From: UBA11574 sp963752565
GTDB taxonomy: Bacteria > Desulfobacterota > Desulfobacteria > Desulfobacterales > UBA11574
DNA length: 64,000 bases
NCBI GenBank assembly: GCA_963752565.1
Contig: CAVVZC010000021.1
Coordinates: forward strand, 67,499-131,498
Reading direction: 5' to 3'
Shown here: positions 17,077-26,247 of the stretch, piece by piece
How positions within the stretch are numbered: position 1 is the first letter of the stretch
Layout of the letters: the number at the start of each line of letters is the position of its first letter
Made by a program: the position numbers and the translations under genes
The notes under the pieces: generated by a model
What the model saw: only the letters and a program-made list of their open reading frames with translations
The model's database searches: none
Told to the model about the DNA's origin: nothing

Positions 17077-18660
17077 TTAATTATGATTTGTTAACCGGAT
17101 TTCAACTTTGTCTTTCAGATAATCTTTTACAGCCGCTATGGGCACTTCTTTTCTGTGAAAGATTCCGGCTGCTAATGCGGATTCTGCTTTTGTTATTGTA
17201 AACACATCATAAAAATGCTCTACACATCCAGCACCGCTGGATGCAATGACCGGGATGGTTACGGCGTTTTTGACCGCATTGACAAGCTCAATATCATAAC
17301 CCGAATTCGTACCGTCTTTATCGATACAGTTTAACAGTATTTCTCCGGCTCCCAGCTTTTCACATACCTGTGCAAGGGTTACGGCATCCAGATCTCTGCC
17401 CTCCCTACCGCCATTGATGGTACACTGATACCAGCAATACCCTTCTCCATTGGGCCCCTTGATATCTGTTTCAATCACATGATGGCCGACGTTATTCGGT
17501 GACGATAGATAGACTCTTCGGGGGTCGATGGATACAACAACGGCCTGGGCACCATAGACTTCGGATATTTGTTCGATGGAACTTTTGCCGGTTATTTTGC
17601 CTGTCTTTACATATTCTTCAGCAATTAAGACCGCATCACTTCCAATGGAAATTTTATCTGCACCTGACCGAAAATAGGCTGAAGCAACCTCCAGAGCGGT
17701 ATATGTCCTTCCCTTTAGATCGTTATAATCTCGAATACCACCACCGATGGTTAATGGGACAAAGACGTGTTCGGACGTCCGTTTTAATACCGATAACATG
17801 GGGATGTCTTCCAAAGGGAAATCCCTGAACCCTGTAATGTTCAGAAAAGTAATCTCATCGGCCCCTTCTTTGTAATACCTTTCGGCAAGTTCAACCGGAT
17901 TACCGAGGTTTCTGACATCGCTGTTTTCTCTGACATCGTATTGATCACCCTTTGTCACCACCAGATCTCCCTGGTCGTTGGATCGGACATCCAAGCAGGC
18001 GATGATCCTTTTGGCCAGCCGGGTTTCACGGGAAACATAACTCAATGCTATTTGTTCACGGGGAGATTGGATAAAATTTTTTAGCAGTTTTATCCCTGCA
18101 TTTCCACTCTTTTCCGGGTGGTACTGTGTTGCCGTGATGTTTTCTATTTGAATACTGCTTACAAACTCTAGACCATAGTTGGTTGTGGTCAAAACAACAG
18201 GGTCGTCTTCGGGTTCAACGTAGAATGAATGCACAAAATAAAACTTTTCATCACCCCGCAGCCCGTTGAAGATCTGGCTCGGTTTTTTTATGTTAACGCC
18301 ATTCCATCCAATATGTGGAACTGAAAGATCGATGTCGAATTTTTTTACCCGTCCTGAAAAAAAGCCCAAACCGCTTGTATCCGGAGCTTCTTCACTTTTT
18401 TCAAACAGAGCATGCAATCCCAAACATATGCCAAAGAACGGCCTGCCGGAGCGCAGGTAATCTTTTAATGGATTCACATATTGTTTTTGATACAGGATCC
18501 GCATCATACTGCCGAAATTACCGACACCAGGGAAAACCAATTTTTCAGCGGACAAAATATCATCCACATCAGAGACAACTTTAACGTTGTCCCCAATACT
18601 TTCAATGGCATTGATGACGCTTCGAACATTGCCCGCGCCGTAATCTAATAGTGTAATCAT
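17077..18660 (-). CDS. hisHF: Fused imidazole glycerol phosphate synthase HisHF (eukaryote-like)
   Basis: 527 aa, one chain carrying both subunits of the fifth step of histidine synthesis. Residues 1-205 are the HisH glutaminase: Cys79 in GICLGLHALF, His181 and Glu183 in HPEKS. Residues about 214-520 are the HisF cyclase barrel: LAKRIIACLDV with catalytic Asp224 and a second Asp in VVVSIDPRR. The cyclase is of the longer yeast HIS7 type, with segments such as NDQGDLVVTKGDQYDVRE and YCWYQCTINGGRE that ordinary bacterial HisF lacks. Ammonia made by HisH passes through the barrel to HisF. The ATG is preceded by AGGA. No other his gene is adjacent, and a MITE-like element ends 13 bases upstream. 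Confidence 0.95.
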   Translation of the reverse strand: MITLLDYGAGNVRSVINAIESIGDNVKVVSDVDDILSAEKLVFPGVGNFGSMMRILYQKQYVNPLKDYLRSGRPFFGICLGLHALFEKSEEAPDTSGLGFFSGRVKKFDIDLSVPHIGWNGVNIKKPSQIFNGLRGDEKFYFVHSFYVEPEDDPVVLTTTNYGLEFVSSIQIENITATQYHPEKSGNAGIKLLKNFIQSPREQIALSYVSRETRLAKRIIACLDVRSNDQGDLVVTKGDQYDVRENSDVRNLGNPVELAERYYKEGADEITFLNITGFRDFPLEDIPMLSVLKRTSEHVFVPLTIGGGIRDYNDLKGRTYTALEVASAYFRSGADKISIGSDAVLIAEEYVKTGKITGKSSIEQISEVYGAQAVVVSIDPRRVYLSSPNNVGHHVIETDIKGPNGEGYCWYQCTINGGREGRDLDAVTLAQVCEKLGAGEILLNCIDKDGTNSGYDIELVNAVKNAVTIPVIASSGAGCVEHFYDVFTITKAESALAAGIFHRKEVPIAAVKDYLKDKVEIRLTNHN

Positions 18661-18672
18661 GGGAAATTCCTA

Positions 18673-18880
18673 CCTAAGCTGAGCGTTTCAAATTTTTGAA
18701 ATGGGTAATTTAACAATATTTTTAAGGTATTCTGACATTTTGAATTTCAATAATTTGAAACCCTTTGGGATTTCCAATTTCACCGCATTTACTGCGTCAG
18801 ATGCCGTTCCGCATAGACGACTATAGCGAAACAACATCTTCCTTGTATCTGCGACAAACTTGAAAATCGCTCAACTTAGG
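18673..18880. mobile_element. MITE-like element with 13-bp terminal inverted repeats
   Basis: 208 bases bounded by CCTAAGCTGAGCG (18673-18685) and CGCTCAACTTAGG (18868-18880), which pair at 12 of 13 positions. Inside the left end is a further palindrome, TTTCAAATTTTTGAAA. It encodes nothing. Its outer left end merges with the ribosome site of hisHF (minus strand), so it could influence expression of that gene. No flanking target duplication is obvious. Confidence 0.6.
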
Positions 18881-19379
18881 TCTTATATTTTTTTTGGATT
18901 CGGTCACAAAATCTATTCTGCTTTAACTTAAAATAACTGTGGCCAATGATCAAGCATCATTTTAACCTCTTTCGCTCGATTGAGGTTTAAAACATCACGT
19001 GCATCAATTCAGTCCTTTAAAAAAATTGGCGCACTTAAAGCTTACTTTAACAAATAATCTATTATTGCAAAAATAATTCCAATTGATGACCCAAAAAATG
19101 TGTCTTGAAGAATCATTAAATGAAATCATATTAACAGATTATAGGACCTCAGAGCCTCCATTATTGACATTTTTCCTTAAGTGAGCATTTTATTACTACA
19201 TGGTGGTATTTTCTGTTGGGTTCAATTGTGCCTTTTTAATTCGGTTTCAGATATTTTTTCAAAATACAACTGCTCATAGGAGGGGAAAAACGTTTTCTTT
19301 ACGTCGTATTTAAGGATAAGATTGTTGAAAACCGGATTAGGGATTTAAATGAATATATTTATCATTATAGGTACTTAAA
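18881..19379. other. AT-rich non-coding region
   Basis: About 500 bases between hisHF and the 434-aa unknown, which diverge from it. No supported ORF. A short hairpin, CCTC...GAGG, lies around 18970-18990. Promoters for both flanking genes should be here, but I cannot name a clear one. Confidence 0.3.
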
Positions 19380-20684
19380 ATGTACTCAAAAATAAAAACA
19401 TCCAGCCATCAACGGGTTGAATTAAATGAAGAGATATTAAAAAAAATTCTTAAAAGAATTTCCAGTGGCAGGGTATCAAAGGTGGCTGATGATATCGGTC
19501 TGCCATACGATTTGGTATATAATCTGGTGCACGGAAGGATTAACTCTCTTTCAGCAGAGAATTATAAATTGATTTTTGGTGAAGAGCCGCCGAAACAGGC
19601 TGTAAAAAGAGTTAATGGCAAATATTTTAGAGAAATGGTCCAGTTGTGGTTGTTTTTGAATGGCGATGTGTCAGAAGCGGATCTTTACAGGGAATTCTAC
19701 CGAGATAAAAAAGTTAAGAAGGTCGACTATAGAATTTTCAGTGAGGTGACCCAGACCGTTGAGAAAAAAATAGAACACGCCATGGAACAAAAATTTATCG
19801 ATCAGGGATTTGACGGGTTTGACATAATAGAACTGATAAGAGAACTTTATTTAATTGAGAAACAAGAGCGCGTCCTTTATAAAGATATAAAGCCGATTTT
19901 AAAATTTTTAGCAGAGACTTTGAAAATAAATCCGACACGCATATTAAATCAGTGGTTTGTTCGCTATGAAGACGGTGAATTAAAAACGGTAAGTAAAAAG
20001 GTATGTGATAATGCGCTGGAACTTAAAAAAAGAACAGAGAGTGCCCTGCGTTCAGGTTCAAAATACGAGGTTGAAAAAATCCGGGAAGAAATCTATGGGA
20101 AAAAAACGGGGTATACATTGTTTTCCGAGATTGAAGAGGAACTGGAATTTTTAAGAAAAATTGGAGGGAAAAACCCCAGACAATATTTGGGAAGAAGTGT
20201 CAGTCATTATAAAAAATCAAGACTTAAAAGAATCGCTTCCTGGAGGGCTTTGAAAATTAAAGACGCGTGTTTTGACCTCATTGATGATCATCCCGAACTC
20301 GCTCTTAAATCTCTTCCAAATTATCATCGAAGAGCAAAGCTAAAAAAACTGATGACGGTTTTAAAATCGTATTCCATTTCGAAGGTAATAAAAAACGATG
20401 AGGACATAGAAAGATCTATTTTAATGCCCGCATATGATCATGAACAATACAATACGGATGAGTATGGATTGATAAGTCTAAATAAAGCAGGATATTTTTT
20501 GGGGATGAGTAAAACCGCCTTCGACTTGTTGGTTTCAGAACATCTTGATGTATTCAGAAGAATTGGGACATATAATAAAGAATGGTACCTACCATATCTA
20601 TATCTAAAAAAAATCAAAGAAAAAAATGGATTTGATATCGTAAAAGCGAAATATGAAATGCTGGCAAAAAAATATAAAACCTGA
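19380..20684 (+). CDS. Unknown 434-aa protein with HTH-like ends
   Basis: Not recognised. It is highly charged (rich in Lys and Glu), with no signal peptide or membrane helix. The N-terminal part (RVSKVADDIGLPYDLVYNLV, about 31-50) looks like a helix-turn-helix, and the C-terminal part (LISLNKAGYFLGMSKTAFDL, about 362-381) resembles an excisionase/MerR-like helix-turn-helix, so a DNA-binding role is plausible. The middle is helical and may form coiled coils. The start has no clear Shine-Dalgarno. Neighbours (repeats, a gene remnant) suggest an accessory region. Confidence 0.6.
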   Translation: MYSKIKTSSHQRVELNEEILKKILKRISSGRVSKVADDIGLPYDLVYNLVHGRINSLSAENYKLIFGEEPPKQAVKRVNGKYFREMVQLWLFLNGDVSEADLYREFYRDKKVKKVDYRIFSEVTQTVEKKIEHAMEQKFIDQGFDGFDIIELIRELYLIEKQERVLYKDIKPILKFLAETLKINPTRILNQWFVRYEDGELKTVSKKVCDNALELKKRTESALRSGSKYEVEKIREEIYGKKTGYTLFSEIEEELEFLRKIGGKNPRQYLGRSVSHYKKSRLKRIASWRALKIKDACFDLIDDHPELALKSLPNYHRRAKLKKLMTVLKSYSISKVIKNDEDIERSILMPAYDHEQYNTDEYGLISLNKAGYFLGMSKTAFDLLVSEHLDVFRRIGTYNKEWYLPYLYLKKIKEKNGFDIVKAKYEMLAKKYKT

Positions 20685-20713
20685 ATTTTAAAAGCGTCGG
20701 GTTTGCCTTTTAT

Positions 20714-20755
20714 GCAAGTTGAGTTTGCGAATTCCCGCTTGCGGGGGCGCAGGGC
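20714..20755. repeat. Dispersed 42-bp repeat, copy 1
   Basis: GCAAGTTGAGTTTGCGAA, then TCCCGCTTGCGGGGGCGCAG and GGC; a near-identical copy (two mismatches) is at 41280-41321. The core CCCGCTTGCGGG is palindromic. It lies just after the 434-aa gene. Confidence 0.7.
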
Positions 20756-20857
20756 ATACAGCCTTGCTATATAAAGCGGAATAAACTTCCGTATACTACC
20801 GAAGCTGCCATGCAATCCTTTGATTATAACTGAAACACCAGACAATCACAACTTTGC

Positions 20858-21085
20858 TTAAGCCGAACCTTCAACCATTTCCATAAACTTCTGCTGCATT
20901 TTTTGGGCAACCTGTATTCGATCATGTCCTTCACCCAGCCGTTGTCCCAGAAGTTTTCCTGCATCCACCGCAGCCTTCATCACTTCCGGTTGTTTGGTTA
21001 CGTTGGGAATCATTTCCTCTGTGATCTTTACGCCGACTCCGTAAAGCATATGGGGAACACCCACCTTTATGAGTCGGAGGCTTTC
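20858..21085 (-). pseudogene. Gene remnant: C-terminal piece of an unknown protein
   Basis: An open frame runs 20858-21145, but its first ~20 codons (SALLERSGNPAI...) are translation of the intergenic repeat next to it. The genuine-looking part starts near RLIKVGVPHMLYGVGVKI and ends MQQKFMEMVEGSA. It reads like the end of a soluble protein; I do not recognise the family. A 5' part has been lost, probably when the repeat inserted. An open minus-strand stretch beyond the repeat (21162-21221, MFTPKGEPGASIYFVIKDS) is in another frame and may be a scrap of the same gene. Confidence 0.45.
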
Positions 21086-21165
21086 ATATGCCCCGATAGC
21101 GGGATTTCCACTTCGCTCCAACAAGGCACTCAAGGGCGAAGCCATCCCGCCAAGGCGGGATTACG
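21086..21165. repeat. REP-like element (CGGGATTTCC...CTTCGCTCCAACAAGG type)
   Basis: Contains GATAGCGGGATTTCC, CTTCGCTCCAACAAGG and the palindrome ATCCCGCCAAGGCGGGAT. It is the same element family as those at 50176-50232 and in the 53.1-53.7 kb array. It truncates the gene remnant at 20858-21085. Confidence 0.65.
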
Positions 21166-21702
21166 AGTCCTTAATAACAAAATAGATGGAAGCGCCAGGC
21201 TCGCCCTTTGGAGTGAACATTGATGAGAAACAAAGAAAATGCCCCGATTTACCATTTGGGTAAAATGTATGATGATAGGATGTTGTTTAAACCCGCTTCA
21301 ATTAAGGATGTTAAAGACTCTCATCAATTTTCATGCAAGATTCAGGGAGAATATGTCAGAAACACATGCTGCTGTCAAATGTGCTGTCAAAAATATGTTA
21401 TGCACGTTAATTTAATATTCAATAAAAACAAGCAATTGAATCTCAAAAAAAGAACTTGAATTATAGTTATTTTTTACATCACCCAAAAAACATTAATAAC
21501 ATGATATTTGACTTTTGAGGCCGATATTAATGATAAAATCGGCCCTGTTTTTTCCATTGATGGTAGGTTTTAACTGTTATGGATTGATATTTATTATCGT
21601 ATTGACCATTGGATTTTCACGCTTATATTTAAGATGAAGAAAAAAATAAGCATCAAAAGCCCTTGCGCTTAAAAAAACTTACGGGCTGAAATGGAGATTG
21701 AT
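21166..21702. other. Intergenic region before the PNPOx-like gene
   Basis: Apart from the terminator at 21519-21553 I see no supported feature. A 79-codon + strand ORF at 21220-21459 has no ribosome site and an unlikely composition and is not called. Confidence 0.3.
21519..21553 (+). terminator. Rho-independent terminator
   Basis: GGCCGAT (21519-21525) pairs with ATCGGCC (21538-21544), followed by CTGTTTTTT. No + strand gene ends close upstream, which suggests that a transcript from further upstream, or a lost gene, ends here. Confidence 0.65.
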
Positions 21703-22077
21703 ATGGATTTAAAAGAATACTTTGAAAATACAAAGGGTCTTGGCGTGATGGCCACTGCTGACTCAGACGGCCGAGTCAATGCGGCGGTTTACGCGAGACC
21801 CCACATTATGGAAGATGGATTGCTGGCATTTATCATGCGGGATCGAACTACCCACGACAACACCCAGGCCAATCCCCGTGCAACGTTTCTCTTTAAAGAA
21901 GAAGGTCCCGGATACAAGGGAAAGCGTCTGTATTTGACCAAAGTCAGAGAGGAACAAGACGCTGAACTCATTAAACACCTTAGTCGAAGAAATTATCCGT
22001 CGGATAAAAACAGCAAAGAAGCAAAGTTTCTGGTCTATTTTAAAGTGGAGAAAGAGCGCCCTTTGATCGGTGATTGA
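21703..22077 (+). CDS. Pyridoxamine 5'-phosphate oxidase-like flavin-binding protein
   Basis: 124 aa from ATG 21703 (after GGAG); an ATG at 21691 is in frame but lies on that ribosome site. Family features are GLGVMATADSDGRVNAAVYA at the N-terminus, a split beta-barrel pattern, and ARPHIMEDGLLAFIMRDRTT. These small PNPOx-like proteins bind FMN, F420 or haem; the true ligand cannot be read from sequence. It is not the vitamin B6 enzyme, which is longer. It stands alone, convergent with the minus-strand operon that follows. Confidence 0.8.
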   Translation: MDLKEYFENTKGLGVMATADSDGRVNAAVYARPHIMEDGLLAFIMRDRTTHDNTQANPRATFLFKEEGPGYKGKRLYLTKVREEQDAELIKHLSRRNYPSDKNSKEAKFLVYFKVEKERPLIGD

Positions 22078-22162
22078 AGTATCAGCCAAAATAGATCATA
22101 TGTGGCAGAGTCAAAACCGGTTATCAGACGCAGCCGCATAAAAACCCGTTGTTGAAATTTCG

Positions 22163-23089
22163 TTATATGTGTGATTGTTTTTTTAAGGCAGCATAAATTG
22201 CTTCGTAAGTGGGCGCGGATAAACCATGCTTCCCGGCTTCACGGACGATATATCCGGTGAAGGTCTCTATTTCCGTCTTGTTGCCTTTTTCAAAATCCAT
22301 CTGCATTGAGGTTTTGATTTCAGGGGGGAAGGTACTGACTTTCGCGATGATTTCTTTTCTGATATTTTTCGGAAGTTCAATCCGTTTTGCGTCGCAGACA
22401 CGAAATACTTCTGTAAGAAGATCATCCAAGAGCTCTTTTCCTTTTTTACTATCGATAACGCTGCGCATTGTCTTATCCAGAAAAGTGGTTGCAGTAGCAA
22501 ATGCAGAGATGAGAACGTACTTTTCCCAGACAATTTTATTAATATTTGTTCTGTATTGTGCATCGATATTTGCTTCTTTTAAAATATTTTCTATATTTTT
22601 TGCTTTTATTTTATCATCGGATTCATTTCCGAAGATCAGTTTGTTTAGCGAACCTGCTTGTTGAACCACACCCGGGCGGACGATGTGAGCGCCGATATAT
22701 ACACATCCGTTAAATATTTTTCCTTTATTCAAAACAGCACTCAACCGGTCGGCATTGTCGACGCCGTTGAGCAAAGAGATCACAACGGTATTCTCATCAA
22801 TGAAAGGCGAAAGCAGTTTAGCGCTTTCTTCGAGATCATATGCTTTCACACAAAAAATGACACAATCAAAAATTCCGCAGCCGGATGGATTGTCGGTGGC
22901 CAATTCGGGCCAGACGGTAAACGTCCCTAATTCCGTAATAAGGTTCAACCCATTTTTCTTTATTTGTTCGAGATGATCTCCCCGGGCGATGAATACAATC
23001 TCAACATCCTCATCATCAAAATACCGTTTTGCCAACAGTCCGCCATAGTATCCACCCACACCACCGATTCCTACGATTGCTGTTTTCAT
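22163..23089 (-). CDS. 2-dehydropantoate 2-reductase family protein (ApbA/PanE)
   Basis: 308 aa from the ATG at 23089, which has GGAG upstream; a longer frame to 23134 adds 15 residues of no family character. The N-terminal NADP-binding motif is AIVGIGGVGGYYGG. The catalytic Lys of ketopantoate reductases is probably in NINKIVWEKYVLIS, and the C-terminal domain (KTSMQMDFEKGNKTEIET) carries the substrate Ser/Glu region. Reduction of ketopantoate to pantoate (CoA synthesis) is the classic role, but many paralogues act on other 2-oxo acids. Here it follows iorAB by 22 bases, so a 2-oxoacid substrate linked to that enzyme is possible. Confidence 0.85.
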   Translation of the reverse strand: MKTAIVGIGGVGGYYGGLLAKRYFDDEDVEIVFIARGDHLEQIKKNGLNLITELGTFTVWPELATDNPSGCGIFDCVIFCVKAYDLEESAKLLSPFIDENTVVISLLNGVDNADRLSAVLNKGKIFNGCVYIGAHIVRPGVVQQAGSLNKLIFGNESDDKIKAKNIENILKEANIDAQYRTNINKIVWEKYVLISAFATATTFLDKTMRSVIDSKKGKELLDDLLTEVFRVCDAKRIELPKNIRKEIIAKVSTFPPEIKTSMQMDFEKGNKTEIETFTGYIVREAGKHGLSAPTYEAIYAALKKQSHI

Positions 23090-23111
23090 TTGTTGTTTCT
23101 CCGATACATAT

Positions 23112-23690
23112 TTAACGGTTCCTTTCTTCTTCAAAGAGCTTCAGGTTCGTCTTGAGCATGGTTCCTTGCATCAGATCCTTTATGGCTTCTTTGTAGTGAT
23201 CTATTTTAATACCGGGAATGAGGTTGTATCGGTCGATGTTGGCCAGCACGACCATATTCTGCATGCGGGCGTCTTTGAGATCGGCTTTGAATACGGATAT
23301 TTCTCTGATGTTTCGTTTCCGGCATGTGTGGCGGATCATTTCCTTGGTGACCGGATCGGCAGAGTCAATTCGGATTTCAAGGGGCTGCCATGCGGTGTCA
23401 TAATAGATCAGGGTGCCTTTATCCTTTAAAGCCGAATTCATGGCCCGAAGTGCCTCATGACGCTCAAGGGCCACCACCAGATCGGCCTGGTTCTGGAAAA
23501 TTAGAGGAGAGAAGACATTTTCGCCAAACCTCAAATGTGAAATCACAATGCCGCCTCTTTGGGCCAGGCCATGTGTATCCACAGCTTTTACCTTAAGCTT
23601 GGCATGATCCGCACTCCTTAAAAGGGTTTCGCTTAAAAGGCCGATTCCCTGCCCGCCGACGCCGATGATATATATATTGAATGACTTCAT
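23112..23690 (-). CDS. iorB: Indolepyruvate:ferredoxin oxidoreductase, beta subunit
   Basis: 192 aa, gamma-type domain of 2-oxoacid:ferredoxin oxidoreductases; motif IIGVGGQGIGLLSETLL at the N-terminus and the DTHGLAQRGGIVISHLR segment are typical of IorB. With IorA it oxidatively decarboxylates aryl pyruvates from amino-acid breakdown to aryl-acetyl-CoA, reducing ferredoxin (it can run in reverse to make aromatic amino acids). It follows iorA by 72 bases on the same strand. Confidence 0.92.
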   Translation of the reverse strand: MKSFNIYIIGVGGQGIGLLSETLLRSADHAKLKVKAVDTHGLAQRGGIVISHLRFGENVFSPLIFQNQADLVVALERHEALRAMNSALKDKGTLIYYDTAWQPLEIRIDSADPVTKEMIRHTCRKRNIREISVFKADLKDARMQNMVVLANIDRYNLIPGIKIDHYKEAIKDLMQGTMLKTNLKLFEEERNR

Positions 23691-23762
23691 GAATCACCTT
23701 GATTGTTTTGATGTTAAACGACAAAATTGACCATACAATTTTGTTAAATATTTGGGACAAGG

Positions 23763-25640
23763 TTATACTATCTTGGGCATTGAAATCGCCTCGGACGGGC
23801 ACGTCTGGACACAGGACCCGTCACCGATACAAAGATCCGGGTTGATTTCGATGCGTCCGTCCTCCATTTGCGTAAATGTGGGACAGCCGAATTCCCGGAT
23901 GCATTCATATAAACGTTGGCATTTCTGCTGATCAATGTCGACCCTCCTTGGCTGATATCCGGGCTTGCGACGCTGTTCTCTGGTGAATTTGAGCATGCAC
24001 GGATGTCGGGCGATAATCGCACTGAATTCATTGATGTTAACGGCGTCCTTGACCATCTCGGTCAGTTTGGCCTGTTGGTATGTATCGATTTCATAAATGT
24101 GTTTGACACCAAGGCCTTCCAGAACCTGTCGCAGCGGAATTTTATCCGTCAGTTCATTAAAGTTTTGACCCGAAGCCGCGTGATCCTGGTGTCCGGTCAT
24201 GGCGGTGGTCCCGTTTTCCATCAGGATTAGGGTGACGTTGTGATTGTTGAACAAGGCATTGATAATTCCAGGCAAACCGGCATGGAAAAAGGTTGAATCT
24301 CCCAAAAACACCACCACTTTACGGGTATTGTTAAATAGTGACAATCCTGAACCCATGGCGGTTGAGGCCCCCATGCACATCATTAGTTCTCCCACCTGAT
24401 ACGGCGGGAGAAATCCAAGGGTATGACAGCCGATGTCTGCCACCGTAATATCGGTATCATTGAGAGCTTTTTTGATGGCGTGAAATGCACTTCGATGCCC
24501 GCATCCCGGACACATTTGGGGCGGACGTTTGGGAACAGAAGGAAAAGCGTCTTTTGGTGCTTCCATGGCCGCAAGAAGATCGGGCCAGGTTTTTTTGAGA
24601 ATTTCAAACACCTTGTCCGGTGTATATTCTCCGACCCAGTCTTCAAGATCCATTTTTCCAAAAATTTTGGTGGATAACTGCCGGTCATAGGCCAGCTTTT
24701 TGATTTCTTTTTCGATGACGTTGTCAAGTTCCTCTACGATTTTGACTTCGGTATGGGCCTTGAGAAAATCTTCGACCACTTTTAAAGGAAGCGGATAAAC
24801 AATACCCAGTTTTAATATATCGGGTTTGTTGTCTGCATGTTCAAGGACATCCATGACGGATAAAAACGGCAGCCCCATGGTGATGACGCCACGGGCACTG
24901 TTTCCCTGATCAAAGATTTGATTTAAAGACGATTGGTTTGCATATTTTTCCACTGCTTCAAGGCGTTGCAATGCTTTTCGCTTCAATGGGAACACATCCT
25001 CAGCAATGGGAACATAGGGGCCGTTTTTGGTATCAAAGCGTGGGGTTTTGTCCAAGTCTTTTGGATGCCAGCCTTTAAAATCGATCTTCTCCTTGGCATG
25101 GCAGACATGGGTGGTCAGACGTAAAATAACCGGCATACCCTTGTCTTTCGAAAGTTTTGCAGCGGCTTTATAGAATGTGTAGATCTCCGTCGGTGACGCC
25201 GGTTCAAAAACCGGTGTGTAACTCAAGCAGGCGTAATGCCGGTTATCCTGTTCATTTTGTGACGAGTTGGCTCCCGGGTCATCTCCCAAAACGATGACCA
25301 TTCCGCCGATGATGTTCATCAGACTCAGCTGCACGAACGTATCCGCCGCAACGTTGAGCCCAACGCTTTTAAAAAACACCGTGGACAGATGTCCGTTGAC
25401 GGCAGCACCGTAGGCGACTTCAGTGGCCACCTTCTCATTGACCGAAAATTCAAAATAAAACGGTCGTTTTTCCTTTGGAATGGCCCGAATGGCTTCTGCG
25501 ATTTCCGGGGTCGGTGAACCCGGATACGAGGTGACCACAAGGGTATGTGATTCAATCATGGCCCGAACAAGGGCAGTATTTCCCATTACGATTTCCGAGA
25601 AAGGTGATTGTTTCAACAGTACTTCTCCAAGTATTTTCAT
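23763..25640 (-). CDS. iorA: Indolepyruvate:ferredoxin oxidoreductase, alpha subunit
   Basis: 625 aa; GGAG precedes the ATG. Order: pyrimidine-binding domain (SYPGSPTPEIAEAI, about 37-50), a middle region, the thiamine pyrophosphate domain (CPGCGHRSAFHAIKK near 375 and GDSTFFHAGLPGIINALFNN near 440), and a C-terminal ferredoxin region. The cysteines there, CQRLYECIREFGC and CIGDGSCVQTCPSEA, bind two [4Fe-4S] clusters. It is the catalytic subunit, oxygen-sensitive and typical of anaerobes. Start of the core of a minus-strand operon with iorB and the PanE-like gene. Confidence 0.95.
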   Translation of the reverse strand: MKILGEVLLKQSPFSEIVMGNTALVRAMIESHTLVVTSYPGSPTPEIAEAIRAIPKEKRPFYFEFSVNEKVATEVAYGAAVNGHLSTVFFKSVGLNVAADTFVQLSLMNIIGGMVIVLGDDPGANSSQNEQDNRHYACLSYTPVFEPASPTEIYTFYKAAAKLSKDKGMPVILRLTTHVCHAKEKIDFKGWHPKDLDKTPRFDTKNGPYVPIAEDVFPLKRKALQRLEAVEKYANQSSLNQIFDQGNSARGVITMGLPFLSVMDVLEHADNKPDILKLGIVYPLPLKVVEDFLKAHTEVKIVEELDNVIEKEIKKLAYDRQLSTKIFGKMDLEDWVGEYTPDKVFEILKKTWPDLLAAMEAPKDAFPSVPKRPPQMCPGCGHRSAFHAIKKALNDTDITVADIGCHTLGFLPPYQVGELMMCMGASTAMGSGLSLFNNTRKVVVFLGDSTFFHAGLPGIINALFNNHNVTLILMENGTTAMTGHQDHAASGQNFNELTDKIPLRQVLEGLGVKHIYEIDTYQQAKLTEMVKDAVNINEFSAIIARHPCMLKFTREQRRKPGYQPRRVDIDQQKCQRLYECIREFGCPTFTQMEDGRIEINPDLCIGDGSCVQTCPSEAISMPKIV

Positions 25641-25685
25641 GAGGCTGCTCCTTGTCTATTCAAGAATGACCCGAAAGCGTTCAGG

Positions 25686-26207
25686 TTATCTCAGTTCGAT
25701 CGTTTCAAGGTATTCTTTAACTTGGCCGGTGGTTGAAAGGAACATTTTTGAGCCGGTCATAAATGTGGAGATATCGTCTTCATTCCCGCAGGTCCTGGCA
25801 AACTCCGGGCCGATGACGGTGGAAGGCTCCGGTGCCTCTGGTTTTTGGGTCATGGCATCCACATACATGTCGAGCCGTTCCTTTAAAATTTGAAAATAAT
25901 CGATATCTTGACCGATCATAAGTTCGGTTGTTGTTGACAGATGCTGTGAAAATTCATAAATCGCCATCCAGAAAAGCTCTAAAAGCGGGTTCTTATGGGG
26001 ATTGTTTTCCAGATAATACGATATACTCCACCCTACACTGATAATCTTTAATATCTGAAGTTCGTATTCAACCGTGTTGCGCTTGATGTTTGCCTCTTTT
26101 GGGAGCCGTTCCATCAGCCATTTGATATCTTCCCGGTCAATGGCGAAATTGAACAGATCATCTCTTACTTTTTCAATTTCTGATTTTTTCTCTTCTGAAT
26201 GTTCCAT
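25686..26207 (-). CDS. Conserved-looking helical protein of unknown function
   Basis: 173 aa, not recognised. Predicted all-helical and soluble, acidic; starts MEHSEEKKSEIEKVRDDL and contains NIKRNTVEYELQILKIISVG. It is 45 bases before iorA and shares its strand, so it is likely cotranscribed; a role with the oxidoreductase is possible but there is no sequence evidence for one. Confidence 0.65.
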   Translation of the reverse strand: MEHSEEKKSEIEKVRDDLFNFAIDREDIKWLMERLPKEANIKRNTVEYELQILKIISVGWSISYYLENNPHKNPLLELFWMAIYEFSQHLSTTTELMIGQDIDYFQILKERLDMYVDAMTQKPEAPEPSTVIGPEFARTCGNEDDISTFMTGSKMFLSTTGQVKEYLETIELR

Positions 26208-26247
26208 GGATTACCTAACCTGGTTCTGGGTTGGCAAAGGATGTCAT

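Noticed and set aside
21220..21459. Plus-strand 79-codon ORF
   Set aside because: No ribosome site; odd residue composition and overlap with a probable gene remnant region.
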